A stretch of DNA of 64,000 bases, taken from the NCBI GenBank assembly GCA_017311185.1, contig JAESUZ010005169.1, positions 3,040,501 through 3,104,500 on the forward strand, read 5' to 3'. The notes below the pieces were generated by a model. That model made no database searches and had not been told where the DNA came from. It worked only from the letters and a program-made list of their open reading frames with translations. This DNA is from Proteles cristata cristata (taxonomy: Eukaryota; Chordata; Mammalia; Carnivora; Hyaenidae). This document shows positions 21,589 to 34,476 of the stretch, piece after piece (within the stretch, counting starts at the first letter, position 1; each line of letters opens with the position of its first letter). The position numbers and the translations under genes are program-made.

Positions 21589-22757
21589 TGTTTGTTTGTT
21601 TTTAATACTTTAATGAATTTGCTTAGGAGGAAAAATTCTCCAGCATACCTCTTTCTCTAGCCATGATGTATTTTTTTTTCATTTATAGGACAGTTACTAC
21701 TATCTCTTGATAATGTATTTTTTGGGTGATCTTTGGTAGAAAGAGGACTACTTTGGGACTTCTGGTGATATAAATACGGGGTTGTCAGAAAGTATTAGTA
21801 TTCTCTTTATAAATGGAAACCTCCCTGGAAATAGAGTTTGTAGAAAATAACAATAAGAGTTGTTGTAATACTGAAAATAGCAAAGTATATTGGGTGACTT
21901 TGGTTAAAAAATAAATAAAACAAAACTTATTAGAAAATCAAACAAAACAAAACCCATTAGTATCACCAAATCACAGTTATACAACAAATCAAATATTTCA
22001 TTCTTGCCTTTGTTATTATTTGACAGATATTTGGACAATATTTTATAATCTTTTCTTGTGTGCCAGGGTCTCCAATGTTTGATAGAGAAACAAAATCTTT
22101 TTCAATCTCAGTCATCCCATACAATATTCTATGTGGCCATTTTTAATAAATATGTGTAGGTATGCAAAAGAAAATATTATTCATCATTCTTCTCTGGCCA
22201 TATCTTAACAGTTATCTAGAAACATACTTTAAATAATAGATGTCTTTCAACCCTAGACCCGATTGTGAAAATGCATATTATTCTTAGGACGTAATATAGT
22301 GACTTTTGCTTTTTCTATGCAGTATGAGTGTGTGTTTTAGCTTCTCCCAGAAGCAGACCCAACTAATGGAGTGTAAGCACGCTGGGAAAGGGAGGGACCC
22401 AAATAAAGACATGATTTCAGGTGATGTCCAGACTCTGCCTGGTGTCTTAGGGAACTCTGGAGTATATGCTAGATCTAGGTGAAGAGGACTTACTTCTTCC
22501 CTCCCCACAGATCACTCAGTGGCCATAAGCTGTCTCCAGGGTCATAAAATTCTCAGGAAATTCTGGTTTTCCATGAAAAGCTAGCATCCCTGGTGATCAA
22601 GGGCATCCACTGATGGCCCCATGTCAAGAATGAGCTGGTAACAGGAAAGTTTGAGGAAGATCATGGCTAACTGCAGGGAATTTGTAAGAGGTATCCAAGG
22701 ATTCAGACCAGACTTTCACAGTATTTGCCACAAGTGACTAATATTATTGAGCTTTTC
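21589..22757. other. Unassigned sequence
   Basis: About 1.2 kb. The block 22300-22740 has higher G+C and a 74-codon minus-strand frame, but no splice pattern or family signature. No function assigned. Confidence 0.35.
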
Positions 22758-22938
22758 GGGGCTCCTGGGTGGCTTAGTCCACTAAGCATTCGACTCAATT
22801 TCTGCTAAGCTCATTATCTCATGAACCATGGGGTTCAGCCCTGTGTCGGGTTTTGGGCTGACAAAGTGGAGCCTGCTTGTGATCCTCTCTCTCTGCCCCT
22901 TACTTGTTCTCTCTAAATAAATAAACATTAAAAAAAAT
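22758..22938 (+). mobile_element. Older SINEC copy
   Basis: Plus-strand head GGGGCTCCTGGGTGGCTTAG, diverged tRNA-like part, a short CT run and a tail with AAATAAATAAACATTA. Slightly shorter than full length. Confidence 0.93.
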
Positions 22939-24119
22939 GTGGTTGATTTTTCCCCTAAATCTCCATCATCCTTTATCTGTCTGGGTTTTTAATGTTTTCT
23001 GGCTTCTTTCCATCCATATAATTGAAAGGAAGCATCACCAAAATGAAGCAAGGGACAACTTCTTTGAAGAACAAATCTGAAAAAAAAAAGTGCCTGCTTA
23101 AATAAAGAAACTTAAATATATTTCTCTTTCCTGTGAACTTTTCAAAGCCCATTTTGCCTCACAATAGTCTTTCCACTGCACAGTAATGGACTGTTCATTT
23201 GTTTCAAATTTAGGAATCACATATCACCTTAAAATCGGTCACAAGAAAGACTCAACGTTTTATATTAAATAAGTCTATTACTTGCAAGTAAAACATATAT
23301 TCTTCTTTTCATTTCCATAAAAATAACTGTAATGACCAAGAAAATTTACTAGGAGACATATATTTTTCACTTTTGTTTCTTCCACACAAGCCTGTTGCCT
23401 CATATATAGAAAATGCCTTTAATTTTAATTTAAAATAAAAGTCTGATCTTTACATCTAAAAATGTTTAACTAGCCAAGGGGGAAAAAAGCACAAATAAAA
23501 AAGGAACAAAATAGTTAAATTTGTGGTCTTTGACATTTAATAACTACAACATTGACCATCCTGCAAAAACAAGTGTCAAGAGAATAGACAGGAAATCCCA
23601 TTTGGGGAAGTCTCTTCAATGAAATCCTGGAATCAGCAATCAAATTAGTCTCTCTATTAGACTCCTATAAGGAGGCACCAAGATGATCTATAATTAAATT
23701 CCTGGAATCTAATTTACACTAGCCATCCTAGAATAAACATCATTAAACTACACATTACTCATCAAAGCAATGCATAAAAGTTTTCTACATAGCTAGAAAG
23801 GCATGAGCAAAGGCACAAATTATGTATAATATTTAGATTCTTCAATCTAATGAACAGAAGCAGAATACATGGCAAAACGGGGTTATGAAATTGGTGTCTA
23901 CTGGAGAACTTGATGCATAATATTATATGCCATTTTATTTATTTGGCTGTTTTTAGAATATTAAAATCCTACCTTTTCCTAGCCCTCTACTTCACTTCTT
24001 TCTTCAAACATAAATATTAAAACCCAATACACACCTGAGAAGTTTGGCTATAAGGTTTTCAGGATGATTTCTTTCTATATTTCAAAATAAAATTGATATA
24101 TAATGTTTCCTTTATATTA
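22939..24119. other. Unassigned AT-rich sequence
   Basis: No recognisable repeat family or gene over about 1.2 kb. Confidence 0.4.
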
Positions 24120-24375
24120 CATATACTTATATATAAATATATATATATATATATATAGGATAGTGAATATTAATAAATGATTGTTTTCCAGTAAACTGTT
24201 TGAAGAATGAAGTATGAAGACATTTTTCTCTTACTTGGAGAATGAGTATCGTAAGGGAGGTCTCCCATATATATGTATACATATATAGATATACATATAT
24301 ATGTCACATTCCTACATGCTTTATTTATTTGTCTATATATTTATATATAAATATGTAATATATACATATATATGT
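24120..24375. repeat. AT-rich simple and self-complementary tract
   Basis: Contains an (AT)n run at 24136-24157 and an inverted repeat: CATATATATGTATA (24266-24279) pairs with TATACATATATATG (24290-24303). Further TATATA blocks run to 24373. The 75-codon frame across it is low-complexity. Confidence 0.8.
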
Positions 24376-25052
24376 GGTTTATTTAAGAATGCACAAATAC
24401 AAGAGTATGCACAAATAATTCATGCTTTAAAGACCATAATCAATTACTTATTTCACAGAAGCAAATATGCTTTTTATTTCAATTCATTGTGCTCTCATTG
24501 GGAGGTCATTTTTGAAGGAAGCCAGTAATTATAACTGTAGTGAACAATTTGATATTTGAGAGAAAGGACAGTATATGCTCCTGGGATGCTTCTGTTAGAG
24601 AGATTTTCTGGCTACAAGTGAGGCATAATAATCCTTGGGCTCACTTGTGTTATTTAACCTTAAAATTTGCCAAATATTACCACTACCAGAAGATTTAACT
24701 GACCACTCTAGTCTTAGAAAATAAGCACATAATCTTCACCATTAAAATGTTCATTTAAAATTTCAAAGTGACATCAGTTGAAAATTGTTTTTAAATGAAG
24801 TGATCAAATTAAAGTATCTTTATATTTACTCTATTTTAATAGTAATAGTGAAAACTAACAGTAATAACTTTAAAATAAATATGTAAAAGTATTTTTTACA
24901 AATTCAGTGAAGTATAATGGGGACTTAAAATTGATTTACAATTACTCATGAATAAAGAGTTACTTTAACTTTACAAAAATGATTACAATTGAATTTGGAA
25001 AATTGGGAAAAATCAGGAAATTCACGAAAATATTTACAGAAATGACCTAGAG
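24376..25052. other. Unassigned AT-rich sequence
   Basis: Nothing recognised. Confidence 0.4.
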
Positions 25053-25393
25053 CAGCGATTGGAAAACTTTTTCTGTAACAACCAAGAGAGTGAATATTTT
25101 AGGCATTCCGGGCCATAAGACTTTTGCTTCAACTATTTGACTCACTGGTTATAACAAAGGTAATCATAAATAGTATCAAAATAAATAAATATGGCTATGT
25201 TCAATAATACTTTATTATGGACACTGAAATTTGAATTTCATATAATAGTCATGTGTTACAAAATGTTATTATTATTTTGCCTTTTAAGTATAAAAATGTA
25301 GAATTTATTTTAACCACACAGAAAAACAAGACAGAGAAACAGGCAGTAAACTGGATTTGACCTGTGGGTCTTAGTGTGTTAATCTCTACTCTG
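25053..25393 (-). mobile_element. hAT-type non-autonomous DNA transposon, near full length
   Basis: Begins 'cagcgattggaaaacttttt' with 'gaatattttaggcattccgg' and continues with 'aaataaatatggctatgttc', 'ctgaaatttgaatttcatat' and 'ggatttgacctgtgggtctt', ending 'taatctctactctg'. This is the order of a common ancient mammalian hAT MITE of about 340 bases. No 8-bp duplication could be matched. Orientation is tentative. Confidence 0.65.
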
Positions 25394-25609
25394 GAGTTCT
25401 AAAGTATCATCTTCTACCAATTGGCAGTGCTGCTATTTGAAAAGTGCTTCTTCCTCTCCTATTCATATATAAATACATGCAATATATATAGGTATATACT
25501 AAGGAGAGTATTACAATGTATATACATGGATATTTACCTCCTTTGTAAAAATCAGTAAAATAGTATGTAATAACATACTGTTATGTCAATAGGTGGCTTT
25601 AAACATTAT
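25394..25609. other. Unassigned sequence
   Basis: Short TA-rich segment with nothing recognised. Confidence 0.4.
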
Positions 25610-25725
25610 TGTAATTGGCTCATACAGTTATCAGCATCACCATTATTAACACAGCTCTCCCCCATTTTATAGACAAGAAAACTAGAGCTTGGAGAAGATC
25701 TAGAATTTCTAGGTCTGACCCTCTG
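25610..25725 (-). mobile_element. Possible MIR fragment
   Basis: 'ccccattttatagacaagaa' plus 'actagagcttggagaagatc' and 'ggtctgaccctctg' fit the conserved core of an antisense MIR. Short and diverged. Confidence 0.45.
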
Positions 25726-25747
25726 TTTTGGTAGTAGAGAGAACAAA

Positions 25748-25776
25748 GTAAATAAATACATACATACATACATAAA
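25748..25776. repeat. (AAAT)n/(ACAT)n microsatellite
   Basis: AAATAAATAAATACATACATACATACATA: two tetranucleotide runs joined. Short. Confidence 0.85.
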
Positions 25777-26036
25777 GCAATTAAATAAATGGTCTCTTCT
25801 ATTTCTGTAACAACACTTTTGAGACCACTGTCCCTGGTAAAGTGGGAAGAAAATACATAAGGAATAATTAAGTAATAATAAGCAATATTTTATCCAAACC
25901 ATGGAAACCCGGAGAAGACCATTAATCATACTTTCTCCTTAACACAAACAAACAAAAAATATCAGCTGTAACAACACTGATGATCATTGATTATCATGTA
26001 GATTCAAGTACTCTCTTTCAGCTGGGTAACGCTAAA

Positions 26037-26066
26037 TAACAACAACAACAACAACAACAACAACAA
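26037..26066. repeat. (AAC)n microsatellite
   Basis: About nine AAC units followed by an AAAC run. Confidence 0.9.
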
Positions 26067-26401
26067 ACAAACAAAGAAAAAATGCTCTTAAACTCCCCCT
26101 TTTAGGCTTTATGTTTCTTTATCCATGTTAACCATGAACTTTTCCCTGGCAAACATTTTCCATTTGCTGAATTAAATTCATTTTGACTTTCTTGTATTAC
26201 AAATTTCCAGATCTAAGTTTAGACTAGTCACTTTGCTCGGAGTTGATAGTCATCAAACTCTTTGAGTTTTCCTTTAAAATCCACTTTATGACCTCCACCA
26301 TTAGTATATATTAAATCATTTACTTTTATCATACACTACTAGTATAATTAATTAGCGCAAATGTCAGAAAGCCATTTTAGCCCTCTCCTTCATTTTTTAT
26401 C
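26067..26401. other. Unassigned sequence
   Basis: No element or gene recognised. Confidence 0.4.
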
Positions 26402-26618
26402 TTTTTTTAAATGTTTATTTACTTTTGAGAGAAAGACAGAGAGAAACAGACAAAGGCATGAGCATGCGATGAACAGAAAGAAGGAGACGCAGAATCTGAA
26501 GCAGGCTCCAGGCTCTGAGCTGCCACCACAGAGCCCAATGTGGGCTTGAACTCACAGACCATGAGATCATGACCTGAGCTGAAGTCGAATGCTTAACCAA
26601 CTGAGCCACCAGGCGGCC
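26402..26618 (-). mobile_element. SINEC copy
   Basis: Minus-strand copy: tail near 26402-26425, 'aatctgaagcaggctccagg', 'gagatcatgacctgagctga' and a slightly altered head 'caccaggcggcc'. Flanks share C/T-rich CATTTTTT sequences that may be its duplication. Confidence 0.93.
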
Positions 26619-28810
26619 CTCCCTCATTTTTTCTAATTTTTTCAGAAAAACCTTAAAGTTTTTCCCCATCTGCTTTCTATTTCACATGGCTGTACAAACT
26701 AAAATGAACGAGGCTTGACTCATAGTAGCTGCTAAATGCAATTTTGTGGTTTCTTACTTTTCCTCCTCTCTCTCAATTAACAAATTATGTCAGAGGGAAT
26801 AAAAACCCCATGCTTTAGCTGACTATAAGCGCCTACTGAAAAGTTAATTTCTTTCTTTCTCATTCATTATCTACAACACTTAATGCATCCAGAATACAGT
26901 CTAAGTTTAACTATGGTGTGTGTGGGTCTGTGCACACACTTACACTGTAAGATCTGTTAGTCCTAATTTTCTGGTAATAGCATATCTTTAAATTCTTTAA
27001 TGCTATTAAATTTTTATGCATGTTTTCTCTGAGATCTCAGTTTCAAAATCACAACTTTTACAGAGGCAAATGCTTACTATATTGTCACAAATTGGATATT
27101 AGTTACTTTTCTTGAAATTCATACAAAGGTTCAAAACAGTAACCAAAATATATTTTTAATTTTGCTTTGAATAGATTTTCATTCTGTATCCAGGAAATTC
27201 TACTCTATATCAATTGTGAAATGATAGGCATCACAGAAGAAAGGACAAATTAGCAGTTTCTAAAATGTGACTACACATTGGCATTCATGTTAGCAATACA
27301 TGAAAAAGACATTATTAAAATATGTTGATTTGTGAATATTTTGACATTTTACCACTAAATTGTCAAAACAATATCATGAACACATTCAACTCCATATTTT
27401 CAGAAGTACTAACTGACAACTATTAAGTGCCTTTCTTGGTGCCAGACAACAAATCAATGGAATGATCAATATCACATCTCATAGGCTCTGAATCAGCTAC
27501 AAACTAAGGGATTTTGTCTAAATATTAATGTTCTCATAAAAAAGAAAACAATCATTAAGGTCATTAGTAAGATCATCTGCCATCATCAATACTATCAATT
27601 ATTTTACATTTTGGTTATTTTTTCCAAACGGTGGTCCTCTACATTTTTTATTCCTCATCTTCTGAGTTGAGATATTGGGCTTGTATTTCTTAAATGTTTG
27701 GGGGATTATGTGACCCTAAGAAATGTAACTATCCAAAGAGCAAAACAAAAGGACTGGCACATAGCTGGTCTGGTGTCCAGTAAATGCTATTGAATAAGCT
27801 CATCTGAACAATGTGAGAAAGACTCACTGTTCATTTGGTGTATTATTAATTGCCATTTTAAAAAATTATCATCTTTAATTATGTAAATATTGGTCTTAAA
27901 TGTTAGAGGAAGTCTGTATGAAATATGTCTCAAGTAAATAATCTATTGTGTCTGTTTAATATACTTGGAAAGCCTGGGCTCAATCAGTATTTAGAATCCA
28001 GGGATGTGAGGGAAGAGCTTATATAATCTGTATGCCATTGATATTTTTTATTAAAAAAGTGATATTACCTATAAAAAAGAACAAAATCAAAACACAAAAC
28101 CTGGGTAAGTAAAGAAGCAGAATGAAATTAGCAGTATTAAAATATTCAAAAGGTGTATTTCTCATGTGTGCTAAAGACAGGTTATTCCAGATTTAAGCTT
28201 GTGCTTTCAAGAAAATGACTGATGCAAGGCTGATTCAGTCTCTACAACTAACCTGCATATTCCCCTCTCATGTTGAGACGGCCTCAGATATAATTCTTGT
28301 ATAGGCTTGGAGGAGAAAGATCGGGTTCATTGATGCTATCCACGGCAACAGCATGAAAACTTAAGGGATGTCAAGCTTTATATATGGACTAATTTCATCG
28401 AAGAGCATTTCAGACTTTGCTTGACTCCAGACTCCAGACTCCAATAATAATTGGCTAATTCTTCCACCATGCTTCATTAAAAAATCTCTAATTCCTTACT
28501 TGTGAAATTTTGTTTGATATTTATCTATGTACAACAAATGCCCATTTTATTTTCATGTATAGCTAACAACTCAACCTCAAACTTCAATGTTTTCCCAATA
28601 TGAGGGAAAAAACATTTATGTTTCTTAATTATCTGAAAAAATTAAATTAAGATAATTAATAAAAGATAATACATAATACATAAAAATATACTAAATAAAT
28701 ATAATAAAATAATATGACAATAAATAATAAGATGATTAATAAAAATTAAGATTTTTGTGATATCATTGTGAATATCCTATATAAACAAACTCCCTTGGCT
28801 CAAAATATTT
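26619..28810. other. Unassigned sequence with one faint MIR-like patch
   Basis: About 2.2 kb. The stretch 27760-27815 ('actggcacatagctggtctg', 'ccagtaaatgctattgaata') resembles the 3' end of MIR or L2 in sense. Three ACTCCAG units occur at about 28423-28442. An A/T-only stretch lies at 28630-28760. No coding signal. Confidence 0.4.
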
Positions 28811-28823
28811 CAAAATGTGATTT

Positions 28824-29032
28824 AAAAAATTTTAATGTTTTATTTATTTCTGAGAGAGAGAGAGAGAGACAGTGTGGGCAGGGGAGGGTCAGAGAGAGAG
28901 GGAGACACAGAATCTGAAGCAGGCTCCAGGCTCTGATCTAGCTGTCAGCACAGAGCTCGAACCCATGAACTGTGAGATCATGACCTGAGTCGAAGTTGGA
29001 TGCTTAACCAACTGAGCCACCCATGCGGCCTG
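28824..29032 (-). mobile_element. SINEC copy
   Basis: Minus-strand copy with GA tract, 'gagatcatgacctgagtcga' and head 'ccacccatgcggcc'. Perfect 13-bp duplication, CAAAATGTGATTT, at 28811-28823 and 29033-29045. A deletion removes the 'cccgacgtgg' part of the body. Confidence 0.95.
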
Positions 29033-29045
29033 CAAAATGTGATTT

Positions 29046-32000
29046 TTGCTAAAGTTTCAATAATACTGCTGAATACATATCTCTATGTACTAATGCATTA
29101 ATAATGTCAGATAATAAAATTTAGAAATAGAAATGATCCAAATACAGCCAAAATGGTTAGCATTTGTAAGTGTAGTTTTCTCTTGCAATAATTATTAAAT
29201 GTTATTTAGTAATAATAATTCAAAGTATTAGATTTCATCTTAGACCTTAACCTAAAATTTTAGTTTCAAAGAAATGACTATAGTTCTAGGTAGGATTGAA
29301 GATTGAACTGCAAAATATTCACCATAGTCTTCATTATAACAGCAAAATTCAGAATACTATAATTTTCTAAATAGGGTTTTGCTTATAGTATTATACAATG
29401 AATTGCAATATAAATAGTAAGTTGTTTAGTAGAAATCTGCATGAACTTATGATATATTGATAAATGAAGCAGGCTTACAAAACGGGGTTTATATTTGATC
29501 TAATTGTACTTAAAAATAAGGATTTAAAAGTTAAAAATGCTAAGAATAATAGAAAAAATGAAACAGTGATTATTTATGGAGTGAGAGGGTATAAAATATA
29601 TTTTTGTACCTTGTGTGGATTTTCTGAGTTATTTTTTAAATAAATATATTTTAAAAGATGTACACATTTCTGTGTGTCACAGTATTAAATGTGATATTGA
29701 GAGGTCTAAACTGCACCTTTTTTCTTCATTTTTTCCTTGACCAAAATAAGAAAAAAAAAATGACACATTTGTCAACAGTTCTTTTTACATAATAAATTGC
29801 AACAAATTAAACTGTCAACAAATATCAAAGGGAAAACAAATCTTTTTGATAACTACCTAGTGAAATGTCACTGTGGGACATTTGACATTTTGATATGATC
29901 ATTGATAATTGTTATGAAAAGATCAGTAAATTTGTAAACCAGGTGCAAATAATGTGGCGTAAAATGCTCATTATGTAAATTAGATGGTTTAAAACTTCAC
30001 ATGTAGCTAATGTGTTTATGCTAAAGTTGAAGGCATTTATTTTCTTCTGACCAGCAGAACCCAACTATATATCCTTCTAATTGTCTACATGTTGAGAAGC
30101 TTTTTGTATTGCTACACAAACAAACTCACCAAAGAAAGACTAAATAAGATGTAATAACTTTAGTCATGATACCTAAATAGTATGTCAGGAGAAAAAACCT
30201 TGAAGATAAAAAGGACTTCTACATAACTGTAGGACAGGGAAGAAATTTGGCAATCAAAAAGTCTCTTGCTTAAAATTAATCAATGAGAATACTATAACCT
30301 AAAGTAATTGTATTTTTCACTTAAAACTATACAATAATGGGATAAATGTACTATAATTCCAGTGAGATCTTAATTTTACTATGTATTAAATTACATGTGC
30401 TCTATTATATGTGTATTATTAATTTATATGTGCTTTATTTAAATTATAAGTGTTTCCTTTATTTTTTCACTACTGATTTTATCTCCTTACTCCCTATTTG
30501 GTGAATGGGGCAAGGTGGGAGCAGAGGGATATCATAATGGCCAATACCAGTAATCTGTGCCCAAGTTAATAATTATGACTTTTGGTGACTTATTTTGTAT
30601 GATAAGAAGTTATTTTAATTCCTCATGTGTTCCTTTCTGCTGTGTCGTATGGATGTATGAAGAAATGGAGAAGTAAACATGTCTCAGATGGTGCAAGAGA
30701 TGAGGTCCTCTGAATACTCTGTGGGGCCTGTAGAAAATTGGTGGCCTGCTTCTCTCTCCAGCCTAATGACCAATGACAGCAATGAGCTTCACCTGGCTTT
30801 TGTAAACTGATATGCTTGCAGTCTTTGCTGGAGTCTGTATTCTCACCCATTTGTCTGCAGTCACAAATTATTCTCTCAAAAATACCCTTGTGCTTTGACA
30901 CCCTTCTGATATCCCAATTAAATATGCATGTATGTTGGAACTCTTTCATAAAGTGCCCTGAATAAATAAAGATAAGAATAGAAAGGAGAAAATAATTATC
31001 AACTATAAATGGGATCATCCATTTAAATTTTCACCGCCAACCTTGCATCATGAATGTCCTATTTTTTATGGGTTCTCTACAGTGGAAAACATTGCCAGTC
31101 ACAGACTTCTTAGAGTTATGGTTCTGTCCTCCACTGAGATTGGATATCCTCAAAACCTGCCTTCTGATCATAAAAAGCAAAGTTAAGAGTCTGTTTTAAG
31201 TGTTGAATTGTTTGCTGTTTTTTTTTTTGTTCACTTGTTTGTTTTTCCTATTGGTAGAAGCCACGGGGTCAGGGCTGGTAATTTCTTTGACTATATCATT
31301 CTAAGAAAACTTTTAAACTATTATTTCCTTTTGGTCTGTTTCAGGAATTCTGCCCAAAGTTTTCTCCTTGACATGGTTCTCAAATTTGCTTTATTTTTCT
31401 GTTTTCTCAGAACCAAGCTTTCCTCTCTCAATCTAACGGTAACTACCTTAAGAACAACACTGTTTCAGATTTAACTATGAAAGCTATGAATGGAGATCTT
31501 TCTAAAAAGATCATTAGAGCAAGGTGACTATGAAGAACAGTGAATAAGGCCATTCCCCAGAGATAGTAGAATCAAGATTTAATTAAATCTCTGCCATCTT
31601 CAGGAGAGCACTCCCCCCCCCTCCACACACAATATTTGCTCAGAAGAATCTCGGAATTGCTGTTTAATACTGTTTCCTATTTTTCTCTTTTATAAAAGGG
31701 ATAATAATTAGGGTTATCTCATCCTTGTTACATCTTTGTATAAGGAGTGTGTAAATAGAAGTGGAGTACAGGGAACTTGTTTTTTTTTTTTTTTTTTTAG
31801 TTTAGTGGTTGCCAGAAAAACAAAACAAAGCAAAACAAAAGCAAACACCTGGACTTCAGGGGAGATAATTGAGAATTATCCAGAAAACCTTACCCTTGGC
31901 CTGAATGCAATGACTGGATGGGACTTCAGGAGTGTTCTTTAGGGAGAGAATTAGTTTGTTCTATGTACAAGAGAAAATTAAACAAGTATTTGATGATCAG

Positions 32001-32160
32001 GAGGATGGATGATTGCAGAGACCTGCTAGATATCCACTAATATCAGCTTTTTCAGGTGATATTACACCTGAAAAAGTGATGTGTACATCAAAACTACATG
32101 TCTTAGGTTCCCTTATCATTTGAATGGGATGCACACATTTCTAGGCCTTGCCATAAACTT
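29046..32160. other. Unassigned sequence, 3.1 kb without SINEs
   Basis: AT-rich DNA with no recognisable mobile element. The longest frame outside L1 in the window (131 codons, minus strand, 30623-31018) lies here in a patch of slightly higher G+C, but it has no domain, signal or homologue I recognise and no flanking gene structure. A C-run at 31612-31622 and T-run at 31780-31798 are present. Confidence 0.35.
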
Positions 32161-32200
32161 TTTTTTAAGTTTATTTATTTATTTTGAAAGAGAGAGAGAG

Positions 32201-32237
<37 letters not shown>

Positions 32238-32396
32238 ACAAGTGGGGAAGGGACAGTAAAAGAGAGAGAGAGAGAATCCCAATCAGGTTCTACACTGTCA
32301 GCATAGAGTCCAATGCTCAGCTCAAACCCACAAACTCTGAGATCATGACCTGGGCTGAAGTTGGATGCTTAATTGACTGAGCTCCCCAGGCATCCC
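32161..32396 (-). mobile_element. SINEC copy with expanded GA tract
   Basis: Minus-strand copy whose two (GA)n tracts (32186-32236 and 32260-32275) are longer than usual. Then 'gagatcatgacctgggctga' and head 'ctccccaggcatccc'. Flanking TTGCCATAAACTT and TTACCATAAATCC look like a decayed duplication. Confidence 0.93.
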
Positions 32397-32564
32397 TTAC
32401 CATAAATCCTTGAATATGATTGTTCAGAATCTCTCTTCTTCTGTGGTGACATCAGAACTACATTTCTTAAAAACCAGAAATAGGTATCACTTGGATAGAA
32501 GCAATGAAAATCTGGGCTGAATTGCAGTTTTAACAATGAAATCTTCATTGTTTTATCAATTTCC

Positions 32565-33035
32565 TATTGTTGCTGTAACCAATTACAATAGACTTCATGG
32601 CTCAAAACAACAAAAATTCACTATCTCACAGCTCTGCAGGTCAGAAGAAGTGAGTATTGTGAGTCCAAAATGAAATTGCTGAGGAGGACTGCATTGTTTC
32701 TGGGGACTCCAAGGGAGTATTTAATATCTTGCCTTTCCCAGCTTCTAGAGGCTACTGTATTCTCTGGCTTATGGTGCCTTCCTTTATCTTTGAACCCAGT
32801 ATCATAGCAGCTTCTATTCCCCGTCTTTGACTTTGTGACATCTCCATCTCTGACTCTGACTCTCCTGATCCCTCTTATAAGCTTTATAAGCTTAGATTTG
32901 TATTGTACTAACCCAAAGAATTCAGGATAATTTTCCCCATTTTAAAAACTGGTAACTTAATCACATCTGGAAAAAATGCCATATTCACAAATCCTGGAAA
33001 TTAGGACCTGGACATCTTTGAAGGTCCTTTTTGTG
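32565..33035 (-). mobile_element. MLT1/MaLR-type LTR
   Basis: Antisense order of an ancient MaLR LTR: 'tttcctattgttgctgtaac', 'catggctcaaaacaacaaaa', 'ctcacagctctgcaggtcag', 'ttgcctttcccagcttctag', then 'ctcttataagctttataagc' and 'tcacatctggaaaaaatgcc'. Solo copy. No interior is recognised beside it. Confidence 0.7.
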
Positions 33036-33949
33036 TTAATCTTTACTGTGTAAGATTTTTAATTGTAGTCAATATACCATTTATTATCCTAGCTGATATG
33101 GGGGAAATAGGAAGTGATGATACTTTTGATATTTCACAAGAGAATACTGAAGTATCAAAGATAATACCAAATGGTATGTTCAATAGGAATCTTAACATAA
33201 GCACTTGGAGTTTAAAATAAAAATAATAAACCAATAAAATCCATAATCACTTCAGAGATACCATTTTTACTCTCTACATTTTCTACATTAATACTCCTCA
33301 AGATTCTTAGTAGAATGGAGGAACTATCTGTAGTAAAAACGTAATGGTATTTATAGTCAATTATTATTGATGTGAATGTACACATTGTTTTGGGTGTATC
33401 TGAACTGAAAAAAGATAAACAAGTGAAGATATCTGAATGGGACTTATACAGAAAATATATATGGTGAGACAAAAGTTCCAAGGACAAAAGGTCTGATAAA
33501 GACCAATAGTTAAAAAATGGGTTACAGAAGAAAACCTAACAGGAAATTTGAGAAAACATTTTCAAAGTTTTGAGGCATAATAAAGGTATAGTCTCTAGAA
33601 CTCAAGAGCAAAGTATGTTTTAATGATTATTATGTAGTCAAGAAGGTCAAAAGCTCTAGAAAGCTGAAGTGTTGTAAATTTTAAGAAATATTAATTGGAA
33701 TGAATAGCACATGTGCTTCTGTGACTCAGACAAGAATAATATTCATGCAATGGTAGCTTATATTCCTTACTCTATGAGTCCAGGATATGTACAAGTTGAA
33801 GACAACTGATTTATATAATTGCTTCAGAAACCTATTTATGAAATGGTTGAAAAAAATAAGTCGTGTTCTTTTGTTTTGTTAATTATCTTGAGAAAAACAT
33901 GAAGTAAAGGAATAGATGTTTAAATGTGTGAGATGCTCAAACATGTCTA
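33036..33949. other. Unassigned AT-rich sequence
   Basis: Flank of the L1 below. Two short overlapping minus-strand frames (33043-33487) have no recognisable content. Confidence 0.4.
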
Positions 33950-33963
33950 AACATTGATGGGCA

Positions 33964-34476
33964 AGTATGCTGGTTTTTGGCCACGTGAAAGTCTAGAGAG
34001 AAAGAGGTGCACCTGCAGACACCACTGGAGGGCTGCCTCCTGCCCCACACCTGACCCCATGCATGTCCTCCTCCCGCTGGTTCTGAGTCCTGACCTCCTA
34101 CCATCCACTGTGGCCTGGATCCAGTCTGGGATCCCACAGCTGGCATCTTTGTCATGGCTGCTTACTCTCCTCCTGCATGGGGAAGGCCCTACATCTTTCC
34201 TGATCTCTCGTCACCTGACACTTGAAGAATAACTGTTTACCTCAAGAAACAAGCCAAAGTACACATGGTGGAGAGTCCCAAATACCACTATGAGTATGAA
34301 AATTAAAAAATAAAAAACAAAGTCTCAATAAGAGAGACCAAGAGACACCATTAAAAGAACCCTTCCTGAATGGACAGCCCCTGAACAGTCAATGAGCCTT
34401 CTTTAATATAGCAGTACTCTCAGGTACAAAGCACATAACAAATTTTAAAACTAACAAGAGACAGAAGCTAGCCAAA
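33964..34476 (+). promoter_or_regulatory. L1 5' UTR (internal Pol II promoter region)
   Basis: The first 270 bases are clearly G+C-richer than anything nearby ('ctgcctcctgccccacacct', 'cctcctcccgctggttctga'). They lead into an A-rich spacer before the ORF1 start. L1 5' UTRs carry the element's own promoter. Frames on both strands here (33937-34232) are by-products of composition. Activity of this copy is unknown. Confidence 0.75.

Noticed and set aside
33937..34232. Opposed frames of 72 and 92 codons in G+C-rich DNA
   Set aside because: They lie in the L1 5' UTR, where high G+C reduces stop codons on both strands.
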